In this document: one piece after another, positions 14,594 through 22,885 of the stretch | Layout: each line of letters opens with the position of its first letter | How positions within the stretch are numbered: position 1 is the stretch's first letter | Origin: a virus | Reading direction: 5' to 3' (one strand) | IMG/VR virus record: IMGVR_UViG_3300012920_000172 | Span: 1-29,784 of that record | DNA: 29,784 nt | Notes under the pieces: generated by a model | What the model was told of the DNA's origin: nothing | Database searches by the model: none | What the model saw: only the letters and a program-made list of their open reading frames with translations | Made by a program: the position numbers and the translations under genes

Positions 14594-16372
14594 ATGTCTA
14601 TAATTGAAACTCTTACAGAAGGCATCGTGAACCGCGACATGAAGAAAGAAGGCGCAGCTCTTCTTAATAAATGGTCAAAAACCGGTTTACTCGAAGGTCT
14701 TCAATCCGAGCATCAGAAGTCAACTATGGCTCGTCTGCTCGAGAACCAAGCGAAGGAACTCCTTCGTGAGGCAAACACAATGGAAGGTGGTAGCGTAGAA
14801 GGTTTTGCTGCTGTAGCTTTCCCAATCGTTCGTCGTGTATTCGCCGGACTTATCGCTAACGATCTTGTATCTGTTCAGCCCATGAGCCTTCCTTCTGGAC
14901 TCATCTTCTTTCTTGACTTCAAATTCGGTAGCCCTGCTGCTGGAAAGCAAAATACTGCTACCACAGATTCTATCTACGGTCAAGGAGTTCTTGGTTCACA
15001 AGTAACCGGTGGCGTTCAATTGACCAATGCCACAATGGACAAGCAACCATACGGCATGATGAGCGCTTATGCTTCTGCTACTGGTTCTGTCAATGGCACA
15101 AACCTTTGTGCTGATATTACAGAATATCTTGATGGAACTTCAATTACCACAGCTAACATTGATGGATCTCAACTGCTTTCAACCGTAATAGCTGGATCAG
15201 AAGGGGAGAAAGTAAAATCTCTCTTGAATTACGATCCTGATGTCCTTGCAAGTGGCTTTGCTTCAGCTAACTACGTTCGCTTTGTAACAATCACAAAGTC
15301 TGATCTTACTGACCTTAGCTCTGAACGTGGAAATCTTGAAAAGATCGATCTTAGCAATACCAATGCTGCACAGCTTGGTGGCGCTTCTGATGGAGCAACA
15401 CAAATTCGTCGTCTTCAGCGTGATCACAAAGGTCAATCTGGTGAGGTTCTAATGCCTATTTTTGGCACCAGTGCTCTTAACAGCCTTGACATCACTGATG
15501 TTACAGCTTCTTTCATGGTTAAGGATCATCTAACTCAATCAAACGCTCTTGGAAGTGTTATTGGTGGAAACTTCTTCCCTCTTGAAAATGAAACAGCAAT
15601 TCCAGAAATCGACATCAAAGTTGATTCAATCGCTATTACAGCTCAAACCAAGAAGCTGAAAGCAAAGTGGACTCCAGAACTTGGACAAGACTTGAATGCT
15701 TACCACAACTTGGATGCTGAAGTTGAATTGACTTCTATCCTTTCTGAGCAAATCGCTCTTGAAATTGATCGTGAGATTCTTTCTGATATCGTTAACGGTG
15801 CAACTGCTGGTACATTCTACTGGTCTCGTTCTCCTGGTCTCTTTGTTGATCGTGAAACTGGTGCTGAACTCGGTGCTGCTTCTGCTGCTCCTGATTTCAC
15901 CGGTACAGTTAGCGAATGGTATGAGACTCTCATTGAAACCATCAATGATGTTTCTGCTCAAATTCACCGTAAGACTCTTCGTGGTGGAGCTAACTTTGTT
16001 GTTGTTTCTCCTGAAGTTGCTAACATTCTTGAATTCACCAGCGGATTCCGTGCGAACGTAACTGCTGATGCTGACAAGGGTGATATCGGTGCTGTTAAGG
16101 TCGGCGCACTTAGCCGTAAGTTCGACGTTATTGTCGATCCTTACTTCCCACGCTCTGTGGTTCTTGTAGGACGCAAAGGAAGTTCTTTCCTTGAGTCTGG
16201 ATATGTATATGCTCCGTATGTACCACTCCAAACTACTCCTACAATCTTCGGACCAGAAGACTTTGTACCACGTAAGGGTGTCATGACTCGCTATGCGAAG
16301 AAAATGGTTCGCCCTGACATGTACGGTCTTGTTATCGTCCGTGGTCTTCTTGGTGAAGAAGGCGCTTCCTAA
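14594..16372 (+). CDS. gp23: Major capsid protein (T4 gp23-like)
   Basis: I start at ATG 14594, 8 nt after GGAGG (14581-14585); an in-frame TTG at 14579 overlaps the ribosome site and is rejected. 592 residues, HK97 fold expected. The precursor N-terminus holds LLNKWSKTGLLEGL and MARLLENQAKELL, like T4 gp23 (LLNKW, IFENQ). A likely gp21 cleavage lies near residue 64 (ANTMEGGS), ahead of FPIVRRVFAGLIANDLVSVQPM, the match of T4 MVRRAIPNLIAFDICGVQPM. Residues ~353-397 (KLKAKWTPELGQDLNAYHNL, ALEIDREIL) match T4's RQLKAAYSIELAQDLRAVHG region. The end GYVYAPYVPLQTTP and MTRYAKKM are also typical. Codons are strongly biased toward GCT, CTT and GGT, as expected for the most abundant virion protein. 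Confidence 0.97.
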   Translation: MSIIETLTEGIVNRDMKKEGAALLNKWSKTGLLEGLQSEHQKSTMARLLENQAKELLREANTMEGGSVEGFAAVAFPIVRRVFAGLIANDLVSVQPMSLPSGLIFFLDFKFGSPAAGKQNTATTDSIYGQGVLGSQVTGGVQLTNATMDKQPYGMMSAYASATGSVNGTNLCADITEYLDGTSITTANIDGSQLLSTVIAGSEGEKVKSLLNYDPDVLASGFASANYVRFVTITKSDLTDLSSERGNLEKIDLSNTNAAQLGGASDGATQIRRLQRDHKGQSGEVLMPIFGTSALNSLDITDVTASFMVKDHLTQSNALGSVIGGNFFPLENETAIPEIDIKVDSIAITAQTKKLKAKWTPELGQDLNAYHNLDAEVELTSILSEQIALEIDREILSDIVNGATAGTFYWSRSPGLFVDRETGAELGAASAAPDFTGTVSEWYETLIETINDVSAQIHRKTLRGGANFVVVSPEVANILEFTSGFRANVTADADKGDIGAVKVGALSRKFDVIVDPYFPRSVVLVGRKGSSFLESGYVYAPYVPLQTTPTIFGPEDFVPRKGVMTRYAKKMVRPDMYGLVIVRGLLGEEGAS

Positions 16373-16395
16373 TCTCTGATTTAGGTTGATCACCG

Positions 16396-16426
16396 AAACC
16401 CCCTTCCATTTTGGTTGGGGGTTTTT
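16396..16426 (+). terminator. Intrinsic terminator after the capsid gene
   Basis: Stem AAACCCCC (16396-16403) and GGGGGTTT (16417-16424) is followed by Ts to 16426. The 13-nt loop can add a small CC/GG pairing. It lies 24 nt after the capsid stop codon. Confidence 0.88.
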
Positions 16427-16577
16427 CATTTTTAGAAAACTAATTATAACAACTTGGATTTATTCTCCTTGGGACGGGGCGGCTGTCCCTAGAAAGATTC
16501 ATGCCGAGGCCGCTGGTATGTTTCATTGATTAAAAACGAGTTATTGCAATAATATTAAATTTATAAGGAGAAATATT
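16427..16577 (+). other. Noncoding leader with GC-rich structured segment
   Basis: The longest gene-free stretch here (205 nt from capsid stop to next ATG, including the terminator). It holds ACTAATTA at 16439, then a GC-rich island at about 16468-16516 in otherwise AT-rich sequence. The island can fold as GGGAC (16471-16475)/GTCCC (16485-16489), or with GCGGC (16479-16483) pairing GCCGC (16509-16513). The rest to the AAGGAG ribosome site is AT-rich. A 10-codon ATG frame at 16501 has no ribosome site. It is probably an mRNA leader or small RNA; I do not recognise a riboswitch class. Confidence 0.4.
16439..16446 (+). promoter_or_regulatory. ACTAATTA box, variant of the candidate late-promoter motif
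   Basis: It lies 13 nt after the T-tract of the capsid terminator, the same layout as before the scaffold gene. It is 139 nt before the next ATG, so it would give an unusually long leader. Confidence 0.35.
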
Positions 16578-17168
16578 ATGGGAAATCGTAGAATGGGAGC
16601 GCGAAGAATCAACGCTCTTCTTGGCTCAAATTTGGCTGAGGACAATAGAAATAGCGCTGGTGCAGGCATCAAAGATGCTATTGAATCTAGCACAGTGCAC
16701 AGACAAGGTTCGCAAATCACAACAGAAATAGTTGTCGATCTTGCTTCTAGCAAGGGCACTCTTAAGAGTCCTGGTACTATTAATCAAGTGATTGGAGTTA
16801 GTTCTTCTAGTGGCACTCACGCCGATGCTTATTTAACTCAATTGACTACCGCTATTAATGGTATCGTAACTGATGCTGAAATCATTTGTACCGAAACTCC
16901 TACAACTGGAGAACCTGACATTAACTTAGTTTACAACGCCAGTGCTACATTGGGATTTGGAGAAGCCGGTGGTACAGACACTTTGGTAGATACTGGTGCT
17001 GATTTTGTAATTGGCTACAATAAAGTTGGAGCTGGTGTAAATGACAATGCTGCGGCTAATGATTATGTATACTTAACCGCTGGTGTAGCATCCCCAGACA
17101 ACAATGAGTATGATACCGGTAAGCTAGTCATCAGAATATATGGTTACGCTGTTGGTTCTGATCTGTAG
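16578..17168 (+). CDS. Putative head structural protein of unknown family
   Basis: 196 residues, ATG 16578 with AAGGAG at 16565-16570. It begins with a basic segment MGNRRMGARRINALL, then AGAGIKDAIESSTVHRQGSQITTEIVVDLAS. The rest is a low-charge, Gly/Thr/Ala-rich beta-type sequence (TDAEIICTETPTTGEPDINLVYNAS; GEAGGTDTLVDTGADFVIGY; KLVIRIYGYAVG). No catalytic motif or membrane segment is present. It sits directly after the major capsid gene and before the neck genes, with the capsid gene's kind of codon use. A capsid decoration or minor head protein fits; I cannot name a family. Confidence 0.72.
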   Translation: MGNRRMGARRINALLGSNLAEDNRNSAGAGIKDAIESSTVHRQGSQITTEIVVDLASSKGTLKSPGTINQVIGVSSSSGTHADAYLTQLTTAINGIVTDAEIICTETPTTGEPDINLVYNASATLGFGEAGGTDTLVDTGADFVIGYNKVGAGVNDNAAANDYVYLTAGVASPDNNEYDTGKLVIRIYGYAVGSDL

Positions 17169-17175
17169 GCTCTAA

Positions 17176-17340
17176 ATGAATAAGCATAGAATTTTAAAGA
17201 TAAAAGCAAGACGTGAACAAGAGCAAAAAGCTCTTGCCGCTGAAGCCGAAAAGAAAAAAGCAGCCGAGGCTAAAAAGAAAGCCGAAGCCGCTAAGAAAAA
17301 GAAACAAGCTGCAAAGAAAAAACAGTCTGACTCTGAATAA
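17176..17340 (+). CDS. 54-aa Lys/Ala-rich basic protein
   Basis: A short ORF from ATG 17176 to the TAA ending at 17340. It begins MNKHRILKIKARREQEQKAL and continues with AEAEKKKAAEAKKKAEAAKK-type repeats, then a short acidic SDSE tail. The composition resembles TolA-like or histone-H1-like low-complexity helices; a single long, very basic alpha-helix is expected. A weak ribosome site (TAGG) overlaps the previous stop, suggesting coupling. It lies 7 nt after the putative head gene and just before a terminator, so it belongs to that transcript. A DNA- or RNA-binding internal head protein is possible. Low-complexity translation always needs caution, but intact frame, position and the terminator directly after it support a real gene. 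Confidence 0.68.
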   Translation: MNKHRILKIKARREQEQKALAAEAEKKKAAEAKKKAEAAKKKKQAAKKKQSDSE

Positions 17341-17359
17341 TCTTACAGCACAAATAACA

Positions 17360-17387
17360 AAGCCTCTCTCGTAGAGGCTTTCTCTTT
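17360..17387 (+). terminator. Intrinsic terminator upstream of gp13
   Basis: A perfect 8-bp stem, AAGCCTCT (17360-17367) and AGAGGCTT (17373-17380), with loop CTCGT is followed by a T-rich TCTCTTT tract. Confidence 0.9.
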
Positions 17388-17393
17388 ATCTAA

Positions 17394-17401
17394 ACTATTT
17401 A
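17394..17401 (+). promoter_or_regulatory. ACTATTTA box, candidate late promoter of the neck genes
   Basis: An exact box in the context TAAACTATTTAGATATGAT, 30 nt before ATG 17424 and directly after the terminator's T-rich tail. Confidence 0.5.
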
Positions 17402-17423
17402 GATATGATACGGAGGACTATGA

Positions 17424-18650
17424 ATGTCATTACCAACCTTAACACCAACATCTCAAACATCAGCGATTATATTGCCTGTGACAGGAACAATAACAAACGT
17501 TTCCGATGCTTGTCCCATGGGAGTCTACATAGGCTCTGATGAATTTCTGACAGGTGCTTTACAACAAGTCAAATATACCTACAAGAGATTAGGTGGTGAT
17601 GTTCTAGACATTGAACTCACAGAGCAAAATGTCTATGCGAATTATGAAGAAGCTGTTCTTGAATACTCGTATATTGTAAATCAACATCAAGCAAAGAATA
17701 TCCTTGGTTCGGCTCTCGGAGGAACCACGGGCTCCTTTGATCACAAGGGTGAGATAACCAGCGGCCCAGAGAACGTTCAACTTAAATACCCAAAGCTTAA
17801 CTTTGAGATTGCTTTTCAAATGGGCAACAAGTTTGCAACAGAAGCTGGTATTGGTGGAGAACAAACCATTTACTCTGCTTCGTTTGAACCAGAAGCCGAT
17901 AAGCAAGACTACGACCTTCAATCGATTGTATCCTCAAGCTTTCCTTCTATTGTTGGAGACAAAAGAGTTAAGATACGTCAAGTATTCTATGTGACACCAC
18001 GACAGATGTGGAGGTTTTATGGTTACTATGGTGGACTCAATGTTGTCGGAGATATGCATACATACGGTCAATATGCTGATGACTCAACATTTCAGGTCAT
18101 CCCAACATGGCAGAACAAGATTCAGGCTATATCATATGAAGATCACCTCTATACGAGAACATCTCACTACAGTTATGAAGTTATTAACAACAAGCTTCGT
18201 CTTTACCCAATACCAAGCACAGTTTCACCAGAGAAGTTCTGGTTTAGATTCACAGTTGATAATCAGGACATCTGGGAAGATGACAACAACGGTGGAGAAG
18301 GTGGTGTTAACAACATGAACACTCTTCCATTTGAGAATATTCCTTATGAAAATATCAACTCAATTGGTAAACAGTGGATCAGAAGATTCGCTCTCGCCTT
18401 GTCCAAAGAAACTCTTGGGCAGATACGTGGAAAGTTTGGTGGAAACGTGCCGATTCCTGGGGAGAATGTGAGCCTAAACGCGTCCGATTTGCTTTCACAG
18501 GCTAAGGCAGAGCAAGACGCTCTTCGAGAAGAATTAACCAAGATCCTTGACGAATTGACGTACAACAAATTGCTGGCTACAGATAAAGAAATGATCGACA
18601 ACGCCAAGGCTATTGTCACAGAGTCACCGTTGAAAATATTTGTAGGATAA
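17424..18650 (+). CDS. gp13: Neck protein (T4 gp13-like head completion protein)
   Basis: 408 residues, ATG with CGGAGG at 17411-17416. T4 gp13 (309 aa) forms the neck that closes the portal after packaging. The match with T4 is clear at both ends. DVLDIELTEQNVYANYEEAV parallels T4's NVELTPDQIYDCIQRAL. WIRRFALALSKETLGQIRGK, then PIPGENVSLNASDLLSQA and ALREEL parallel T4's VKDYATALAKELNGQI, LPGGVTIDGQRLIEEA and ALREEL. The extra length comes from an N-terminal ~50 residues and internal loops (e.g. the acidic Gly/Asn-rich loop near 283-295). It starts a gp13-gp14-gp15 unit in the same order as T4, though gene 16/17 do not follow as they do there. Confidence 0.88.
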   Translation: MSLPTLTPTSQTSAIILPVTGTITNVSDACPMGVYIGSDEFLTGALQQVKYTYKRLGGDVLDIELTEQNVYANYEEAVLEYSYIVNQHQAKNILGSALGGTTGSFDHKGEITSGPENVQLKYPKLNFEIAFQMGNKFATEAGIGGEQTIYSASFEPEADKQDYDLQSIVSSSFPSIVGDKRVKIRQVFYVTPRQMWRFYGYYGGLNVVGDMHTYGQYADDSTFQVIPTWQNKIQAISYEDHLYTRTSHYSYEVINNKLRLYPIPSTVSPEKFWFRFTVDNQDIWEDDNNGGEGGVNNMNTLPFENIPYENINSIGKQWIRRFALALSKETLGQIRGKFGGNVPIPGENVSLNASDLLSQAKAEQDALREELTKILDELTYNKLLATDKEMIDNAKAIVTESPLKIFVG

Positions 18651-18654
18651 TTGA

Positions 18655-19149
18655 ATGTCAGAAGATAATAAGTGGAAAAAACCCGGCTCTCCTCCACCTC
18701 CCATGTTCTTTGGGAAGAAGGAAAGAGACCTTGTCAAGCAGGTCAACGATGAAATCATTGAGAGAGTCGTTGGTCAACAGGTGTTATACTTCCCAATTGA
18801 CATTGAGCACACAAACTTTCACCCTCTATATGGAGAAGCAATAGAAAAGAACTTCCTTCCACCCATAAGAGTTCATGCTCTTGTTGAATTCCAAGGGGTC
18901 GAGACTACAGGTATCGAGAATCTGTACTTAGATAAGCTCACCAAGATAAAAATCAACTTTCACAAGCGAAGATTGACTGAAGATCAGAATTTATTCGTTA
19001 GAGAGGGTGATTTTGTGCGTTACGGAGAGGTATTTTATGAGATTGTAAAGCTTATAGAGCCAAAATTACTGTTCGGACAGGTTGAGCATCGCTTTGAGAT
19101 CCAAGCAGAGTGTATAAGATCAAGGGATGGACTGTTTAATGCCGAATAA
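18655..19149 (+). CDS. gp14: Neck protein (T4 gp14-like)
   Basis: 164 residues, shorter than T4 gp14 (256 aa). The ATG lies 4 nt after the gp13 stop. Similarity to T4 gp14 is visible in order: an early FFG motif; a helix ending in VGQQVLYFPIDIEHTNFHPL with LYGEAIEKNF (T4: MRGVECYYVPREYVSPDLI, FGEDLKNKF); the FQGVETTG strand; LTKIKINFHKRRL; and EGDFVRYGEVFYEIVKLIEP with FGQVEHRFEIQAE (T4: [33 protein letters not shown]). The N-terminal Pro-rich stretch (SPPPPMFFG) is specific to this version. gp14 joins gp13 in the neck linking head and tail. Its 3' end overlaps the gp15-like gene. Confidence 0.82.
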   Translation: MSEDNKWKKPGSPPPPMFFGKKERDLVKQVNDEIIERVVGQQVLYFPIDIEHTNFHPLYGEAIEKNFLPPIRVHALVEFQGVETTGIENLYLDKLTKIKINFHKRRLTEDQNLFVREGDFVRYGEVFYEIVKLIEPKLLFGQVEHRFEIQAECIRSRDGLFNAE

Positions 19150-19972
19150 AGTGATAGAATTGCAACCCTCAACCATCGAGACCATCGATACGGGTATTTA
19201 CAAGTTTGTGGACGAGAAATTAGCTCTTCACACAACAACAAATGCAGGATTCAAGAAGGTTCCGGTGCTTTGGCTTGGATCAGAGAGGGCCCATCAGATA
19301 AAAAACAACAAAGAGATCCGTGATGGAGTCGGAAAGCTTAAATTGCCATTGATTTCAATCAATCGAGAGTCAATAGCCAAGGATCCAAGCTTCAAAGGAT
19401 CCTTTCAGGCACATGTATTTGAAGAAGGAGACTACAAAGGTGGTGCTATCACTAGAGTTCGTAGAATCCAACAAGAAAAGACAAGAAATTTCGCCAATGC
19501 TGACTTTGCTCGTGGCGTAGACAACGTTCAAGACACAGGGAGAAGTGACAATAAGAAGATAGTCTATGAGCATCTCACCTCTCCCATACCAACCTACATA
19601 ACCGTTATGTATAATGTAACTTTGAGAACCGAATATCAACAACAAATGAATGATCTCATGACACCTTTCATAACAAGGACAGGGCAATTAAATAGCTTCT
19701 TATTTTCTGAGGGTGGACATCGATATGAGGCATTTATTGACCAGAGCTTCTCTGAAAGCAAGAACACAACCAACTTGAATGAAGATGAGAGAATGTTTGA
19801 GACAAAGATATCAATCAAGGTATTGGGTTATCTAATTGGCGAGGGTGTCAACAGGGACAAGCCGCAAATAACAATTAGAGAAAATGCTGTTGAGGTTAGG
19901 ATATCTCGAGAGAGAGTTATAACAGGGGATAAGGCCCCATGGAAAAAGAAAGACAAGGACTATCGAGAATAA
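19139..19972 (+). CDS. gp15: Tail terminator / sheath stabilizer (T4 gp15-like)
   Basis: I prefer ATG 19139, because AAGGGA (19122-19127) then lies 11 nt upstream; the other in-frame ATG at 19127 sits on that ribosome site. 277 residues, near T4 gp15 (272 aa). Order of T4-like landmarks: KKVPVLWLGSERAHQIKNN (T4: IRVPITYASKEHFMMKLN), LKLPLISINRESI (T4: LPRINLHLVD), IPTYITVMYNVTLRTEYQQQ (T4: PIKMIYELSIFTRYEDD), a region of DQSFSESKNTTNLNEDERMF, and ISIKVLGYLIGEG. gp15 caps the tail tube and sheath and makes the contact with the neck. It overlaps the gp14 gene by 11 nt, and its own stop lies within the next terminator. Confidence 0.85.
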   Translation: MPNKVIELQPSTIETIDTGIYKFVDEKLALHTTTNAGFKKVPVLWLGSERAHQIKNNKEIRDGVGKLKLPLISINRESIAKDPSFKGSFQAHVFEEGDYKGGAITRVRRIQQEKTRNFANADFARGVDNVQDTGRSDNKKIVYEHLTSPIPTYITVMYNVTLRTEYQQQMNDLMTPFITRTGQLNSFLFSEGGHRYEAFIDQSFSESKNTTNLNEDERMFETKISIKVLGYLIGEGVNRDKPQITIRENAVEVRISRERVITGDKAPWKKKDKDYRE

Positions 19973-19980
19973 GTCCTTTT
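19955..19980 (+). terminator. Intrinsic terminator overlapping the end of gp15
   Basis: Stem AAGGACT (19955-19961) and AGTCCTT (19972-19978) with a 10-nt loop is followed by Ts to 19980. The upstream arm lies in the last gp15 codons. Confidence 0.72.
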
Positions 19981-19993
19981 GAAATACAAAGAC

Positions 19994-20001
19994 ACTATTT
20001 A
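19994..20001 (+). promoter_or_regulatory. ACTATTTA box, candidate late promoter of the tail sheath
   Basis: An exact box 14 nt after the terminator's T-tract and 40 nt before ATG 20034, in an AT-rich leader that ends in AAGGAG. Confidence 0.5.
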
Positions 20002-20033
20002 CTTGAGAATAATAGTTTTAAGGAGAATTTTTA

Positions 20034-22877
20034 ATGCCTAGCAAATTTGATTTTATATCACCCGACATCCTTCTTCGTGAAGTCGATTTGAGTGAAGTAC
20101 AACAAGACGTACAAGATGATGGTATTCTTATCATAGGATATGCCAAGAAAGGACCTGCTATGAAGCCAGTAAGAGTTTCTAGTATAGACGATCTTGAAGC
20201 AATCTTTGGTGCACCTCAACCTGGTGTTGATGTTGACGATGTTTGGAGAGATGGGAATTACGCCAATCCCACTTACGGTCTTTATGCAGCCAAAGCATGG
20301 CTTGCGTCTGAGACATCACCGGTTACGTTCATTCGTTTAGTTGGAGAGTCAACTAGTACAACTACCAAAGCCGGTTGGACTTTAGGAGGTGGAGCTTTCT
20401 CTGCTACTGATCCTGCTGCAAATACCACAGCTTATGGACTGTGGGTATGCCCTTCCGCTTCTTCTGGTAACAGTGCTGGTGGTTTGGCTGCTATTTTATA
20501 TGCCGAAGCTGCTGCTCTTACCCTCTCTGGAACAATAGCTGGTACATCTGACTTAACATCTTCCGCTGGTATGATGATCGTATCTGATGGGTCAGATTAT
20601 GGTGGGTTCACTTTAGAGGTTCACACTGCTGCTGGTACTAGTACAAAGCATAGCTTCTGTTTGGATCCCAATTCAAACCAAAACTTCATTAGAAGTGCTC
20701 TGAACACAAACCCACACGCACTCGCAAGTGCTGCTCAGAAAGACACAACTTATAAGTATTTCTTAGGTGAAACATTCGAAACTGACCTATACGAAAAGCT
20801 AAACACCGCCGGATCAGCATCTGCTGGTAAGCAATTTGGTATGATTCTTCCACTGGCTAAGCAAAGCGCAGCTGCAAACTGGATCAAGCATGAACGTGCG
20901 GCTGCTACTTCAAAGACTGGTTGGTTTATTGCTAATGATGCAGCTCCTCAATTAAACACAGGTTCTTTTGATTCCTCAAGTTTACAGAAGCTGTTCCGCC
21001 TAGAATCACTTCATGAAGGAGAAGACTTCCAAAAGAATTACGCTGTTCGTGTTAAGCTTGAGAAGGTTGGTACAAACGCTTCACCAGACTCTTTGTTCGG
21101 AATTGAAATCCTACAGAAGGACGCTCTAGGAACCTTCCGTGTTGTTGAATCCTACAGCTCTTGTAACTTAAATGAAAATAGTGATGACTTCATTGCCAAG
21201 AAGATTGGTGATATGAGCATGTCATATGACTCTACTAAAGAAAAATATATAACCACAGGAAAGTATCCTAACAGATCAAGCTATGTTCGTGTTGACATGG
21301 ACACCAACTACAAATCTGTTGGGCGCGGTGCTCTTCCGTTTGGCTTCTATGGCCCAACTAAACCTAAAGCATTCAGTATCACATCAGGCTCTGCTGCTCT
21401 AGCTTCGGGCGCAAGTACAGCATACGTAATGTCAGCTATCAATTCATCCATCTATGGTGGTCACGATGCGGCTTCACAATTTGCAAAGTTTGAATCAGAC
21501 GTTACAGCTTCTTTCTCATGGCCAGAACTCAGATTAACAGACAGTGGCTCCAATAATGGTAACCACTACAGCAAAACCAAAGACTTCGGTATTCGTCATT
21601 ACCGCTCTAATGTTTCTCAAGGTCCTCGACTCTATGGAAACATAAGCAACGATTATCTAGATCTAGTAAGAATATTGCCTAGTGGACTAGACATTCACAC
21701 AGCAGGTACAGATCTCGAGAATTCTTTCATCTTTAGCTTTGATGAAATTGTACAAGATGCTACCAACTCAAACAAATACTATTATAAAGAAGGCTCTCAT
21801 GCCGACGGAACAGCTTACACAGCTTTGAATGGTACTGCTGCTCTTATCGAGACAGCTGAGGTAACTAAGTTCGTTGCTCCTTTCTTTGGAGGATTCGATG
21901 GAACAAACGTGTCTCATGTTGACCCATTCTCAAGTCCTAAGCGCCTTGCTTCACAAAGCGAGATTAGTCATTATGCTTATGCTGCTATGCATAAGATGAT
22001 TGACTCTGTTAAGAATGCTGAGACAATACAATATGAAGTTGTTTCTATTCCCGGTCTAACTAACACTAGTCTTGTACAAGACCTAATCGACAATACAGAA
22101 GAAAGAGGAGACTCTTTAGCTATCGTTGATGTTGACTCTGGTTACAAAGGGTCTCATGAGTACAACACTGCTGGTAAGAATGACGGATCAGTTTCTACTA
22201 TCGTTACCAATATCAAAGCTCAAGATTATGATACAAGCTATGCTGCTTGCTACTATCCAGAAATACAGTTAACTTCCGAAGAAGGTAGCGCTATACTTCC
22301 ACCTTCTGTTGCTGGTATCGGTGCTCTAGGTTCATCGGATGCTGCTTCTGGTGCTCCTTGGTTTGCCCCAGCTGGGTTTAACCGTGGTGGTATCAAAGAG
22401 CTTGGTGGCTCTAAAGGACCAAAAGTTGCAAAGGCTCGCGAAAGTCTTTTGAAGTCTGATCGTGACAAGCTTTATCAAGTTGATATCAACCCAATTGCTA
22501 ACTTCCCAGCGGAAGGACCAGTTGTGTTCGGACAGAAGACTCTTCAACAGACTGCTTCTGCTCTTGATCGCATCAATGTTCGTCGTCTTATGATCTATCT
22601 GAAGAAGCGTATCGGCGCTGTTGCTCGCACAATCCTGTTTGACAACAATGTGAACGCTACTTGGAATCGTTTCAAGGCTGGTGCTAACCCAATCCTTTCA
22701 GACGCTAAGTCTCGCTTTGGTTTGGCTGAGTACAAGTTGATTCTTGACGAGACAACAACAACACCTGATTACATCGATCGTAACATCATGTATGCTAAGG
22801 TTTTCATCAAACCAGCGTATGCAATTGAGTTTATCGCAATCGATTTCAACATCACAAGCTCCGGAATTGAGTTCTAA
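20034..22877 (+). CDS. gp18: Contractile tail sheath protein (T4 gp18-like), enlarged
   Basis: 947 residues against 659 in T4, ATG with AAGGAG at 20020-20025. The N-terminus (SPDILLREVDLSEVQQDVQD, GILIIGYAKKGPAMKPVRV, DDLEAIFG) and the C-terminal domain (about 827-947: DRINVRRLMIYLKKRIGAVA, TLFDNN-type strand, DYIDRNIMYAKVFIKPAYAI, FIAIDFNITSSG) are the conserved sheath core, matching T4's SFDRINVRRLFIVLEKAI and FYVKPVKPIEYIILNF. The C-terminal subdomain lies against the tube and interlocks neighbouring sheath subunits. The extra length is in the middle (about 115-640), with Ala/Ser/Thr-rich stretches that probably form surface domains on the outer sheath. It is transcribed from its own candidate promoter. 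Confidence 0.95.
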   Translation: MPSKFDFISPDILLREVDLSEVQQDVQDDGILIIGYAKKGPAMKPVRVSSIDDLEAIFGAPQPGVDVDDVWRDGNYANPTYGLYAAKAWLASETSPVTFIRLVGESTSTTTKAGWTLGGGAFSATDPAANTTAYGLWVCPSASSGNSAGGLAAILYAEAAALTLSGTIAGTSDLTSSAGMMIVSDGSDYGGFTLEVHTAAGTSTKHSFCLDPNSNQNFIRSALNTNPHALASAAQKDTTYKYFLGETFETDLYEKLNTAGSASAGKQFGMILPLAKQSAAANWIKHERAAATSKTGWFIANDAAPQLNTGSFDSSSLQKLFRLESLHEGEDFQKNYAVRVKLEKVGTNASPDSLFGIEILQKDALGTFRVVESYSSCNLNENSDDFIAKKIGDMSMSYDSTKEKYITTGKYPNRSSYVRVDMDTNYKSVGRGALPFGFYGPTKPKAFSITSGSAALASGASTAYVMSAINSSIYGGHDAASQFAKFESDVTASFSWPELRLTDSGSNNGNHYSKTKDFGIRHYRSNVSQGPRLYGNISNDYLDLVRILPSGLDIHTAGTDLENSFIFSFDEIVQDATNSNKYYYKEGSHADGTAYTALNGTAALIETAEVTKFVAPFFGGFDGTNVSHVDPFSSPKRLASQSEISHYAYAAMHKMIDSVKNAETIQYEVVSIPGLTNTSLVQDLIDNTEERGDSLAIVDVDSGYKGSHEYNTAGKNDGSVSTIVTNIKAQDYDTSYAACYYPEIQLTSEEGSAILPPSVAGIGALGSSDAASGAPWFAPAGFNRGGIKELGGSKGPKVAKARESLLKSDRDKLYQVDINPIANFPAEGPVVFGQKTLQQTASALDRINVRRLMIYLKKRIGAVARTILFDNNVNATWNRFKAGANPILSDAKSRFGLAEYKLILDETTTTPDYIDRNIMYAKVFIKPAYAIEFIAIDFNITSSGIEF

Positions 22878-22885
22878 ACTATTTA
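22878..22885 (+). promoter_or_regulatory. ACTATTTA box, candidate late promoter of the tail tube
   Basis: An exact box starting at the last base of the sheath stop codon and 32 nt before ATG 22910. No terminator precedes it, so the tube gene could be expressed both from here and by read-through. Confidence 0.48.

Noticed and set aside
15626-16429. 267-aa open frame on the minus strand opposite the capsid gene
   Set aside because: It lies within the conserved gp23 gene; its length reflects the codon bias of the plus strand. No ribosome site and no recognisable protein.
16501-16533. Ten-codon ATG frame in the leader after the capsid gene
   Set aside because: Very short and without a ribosome site; the region looks like structured RNA rather than coding sequence.
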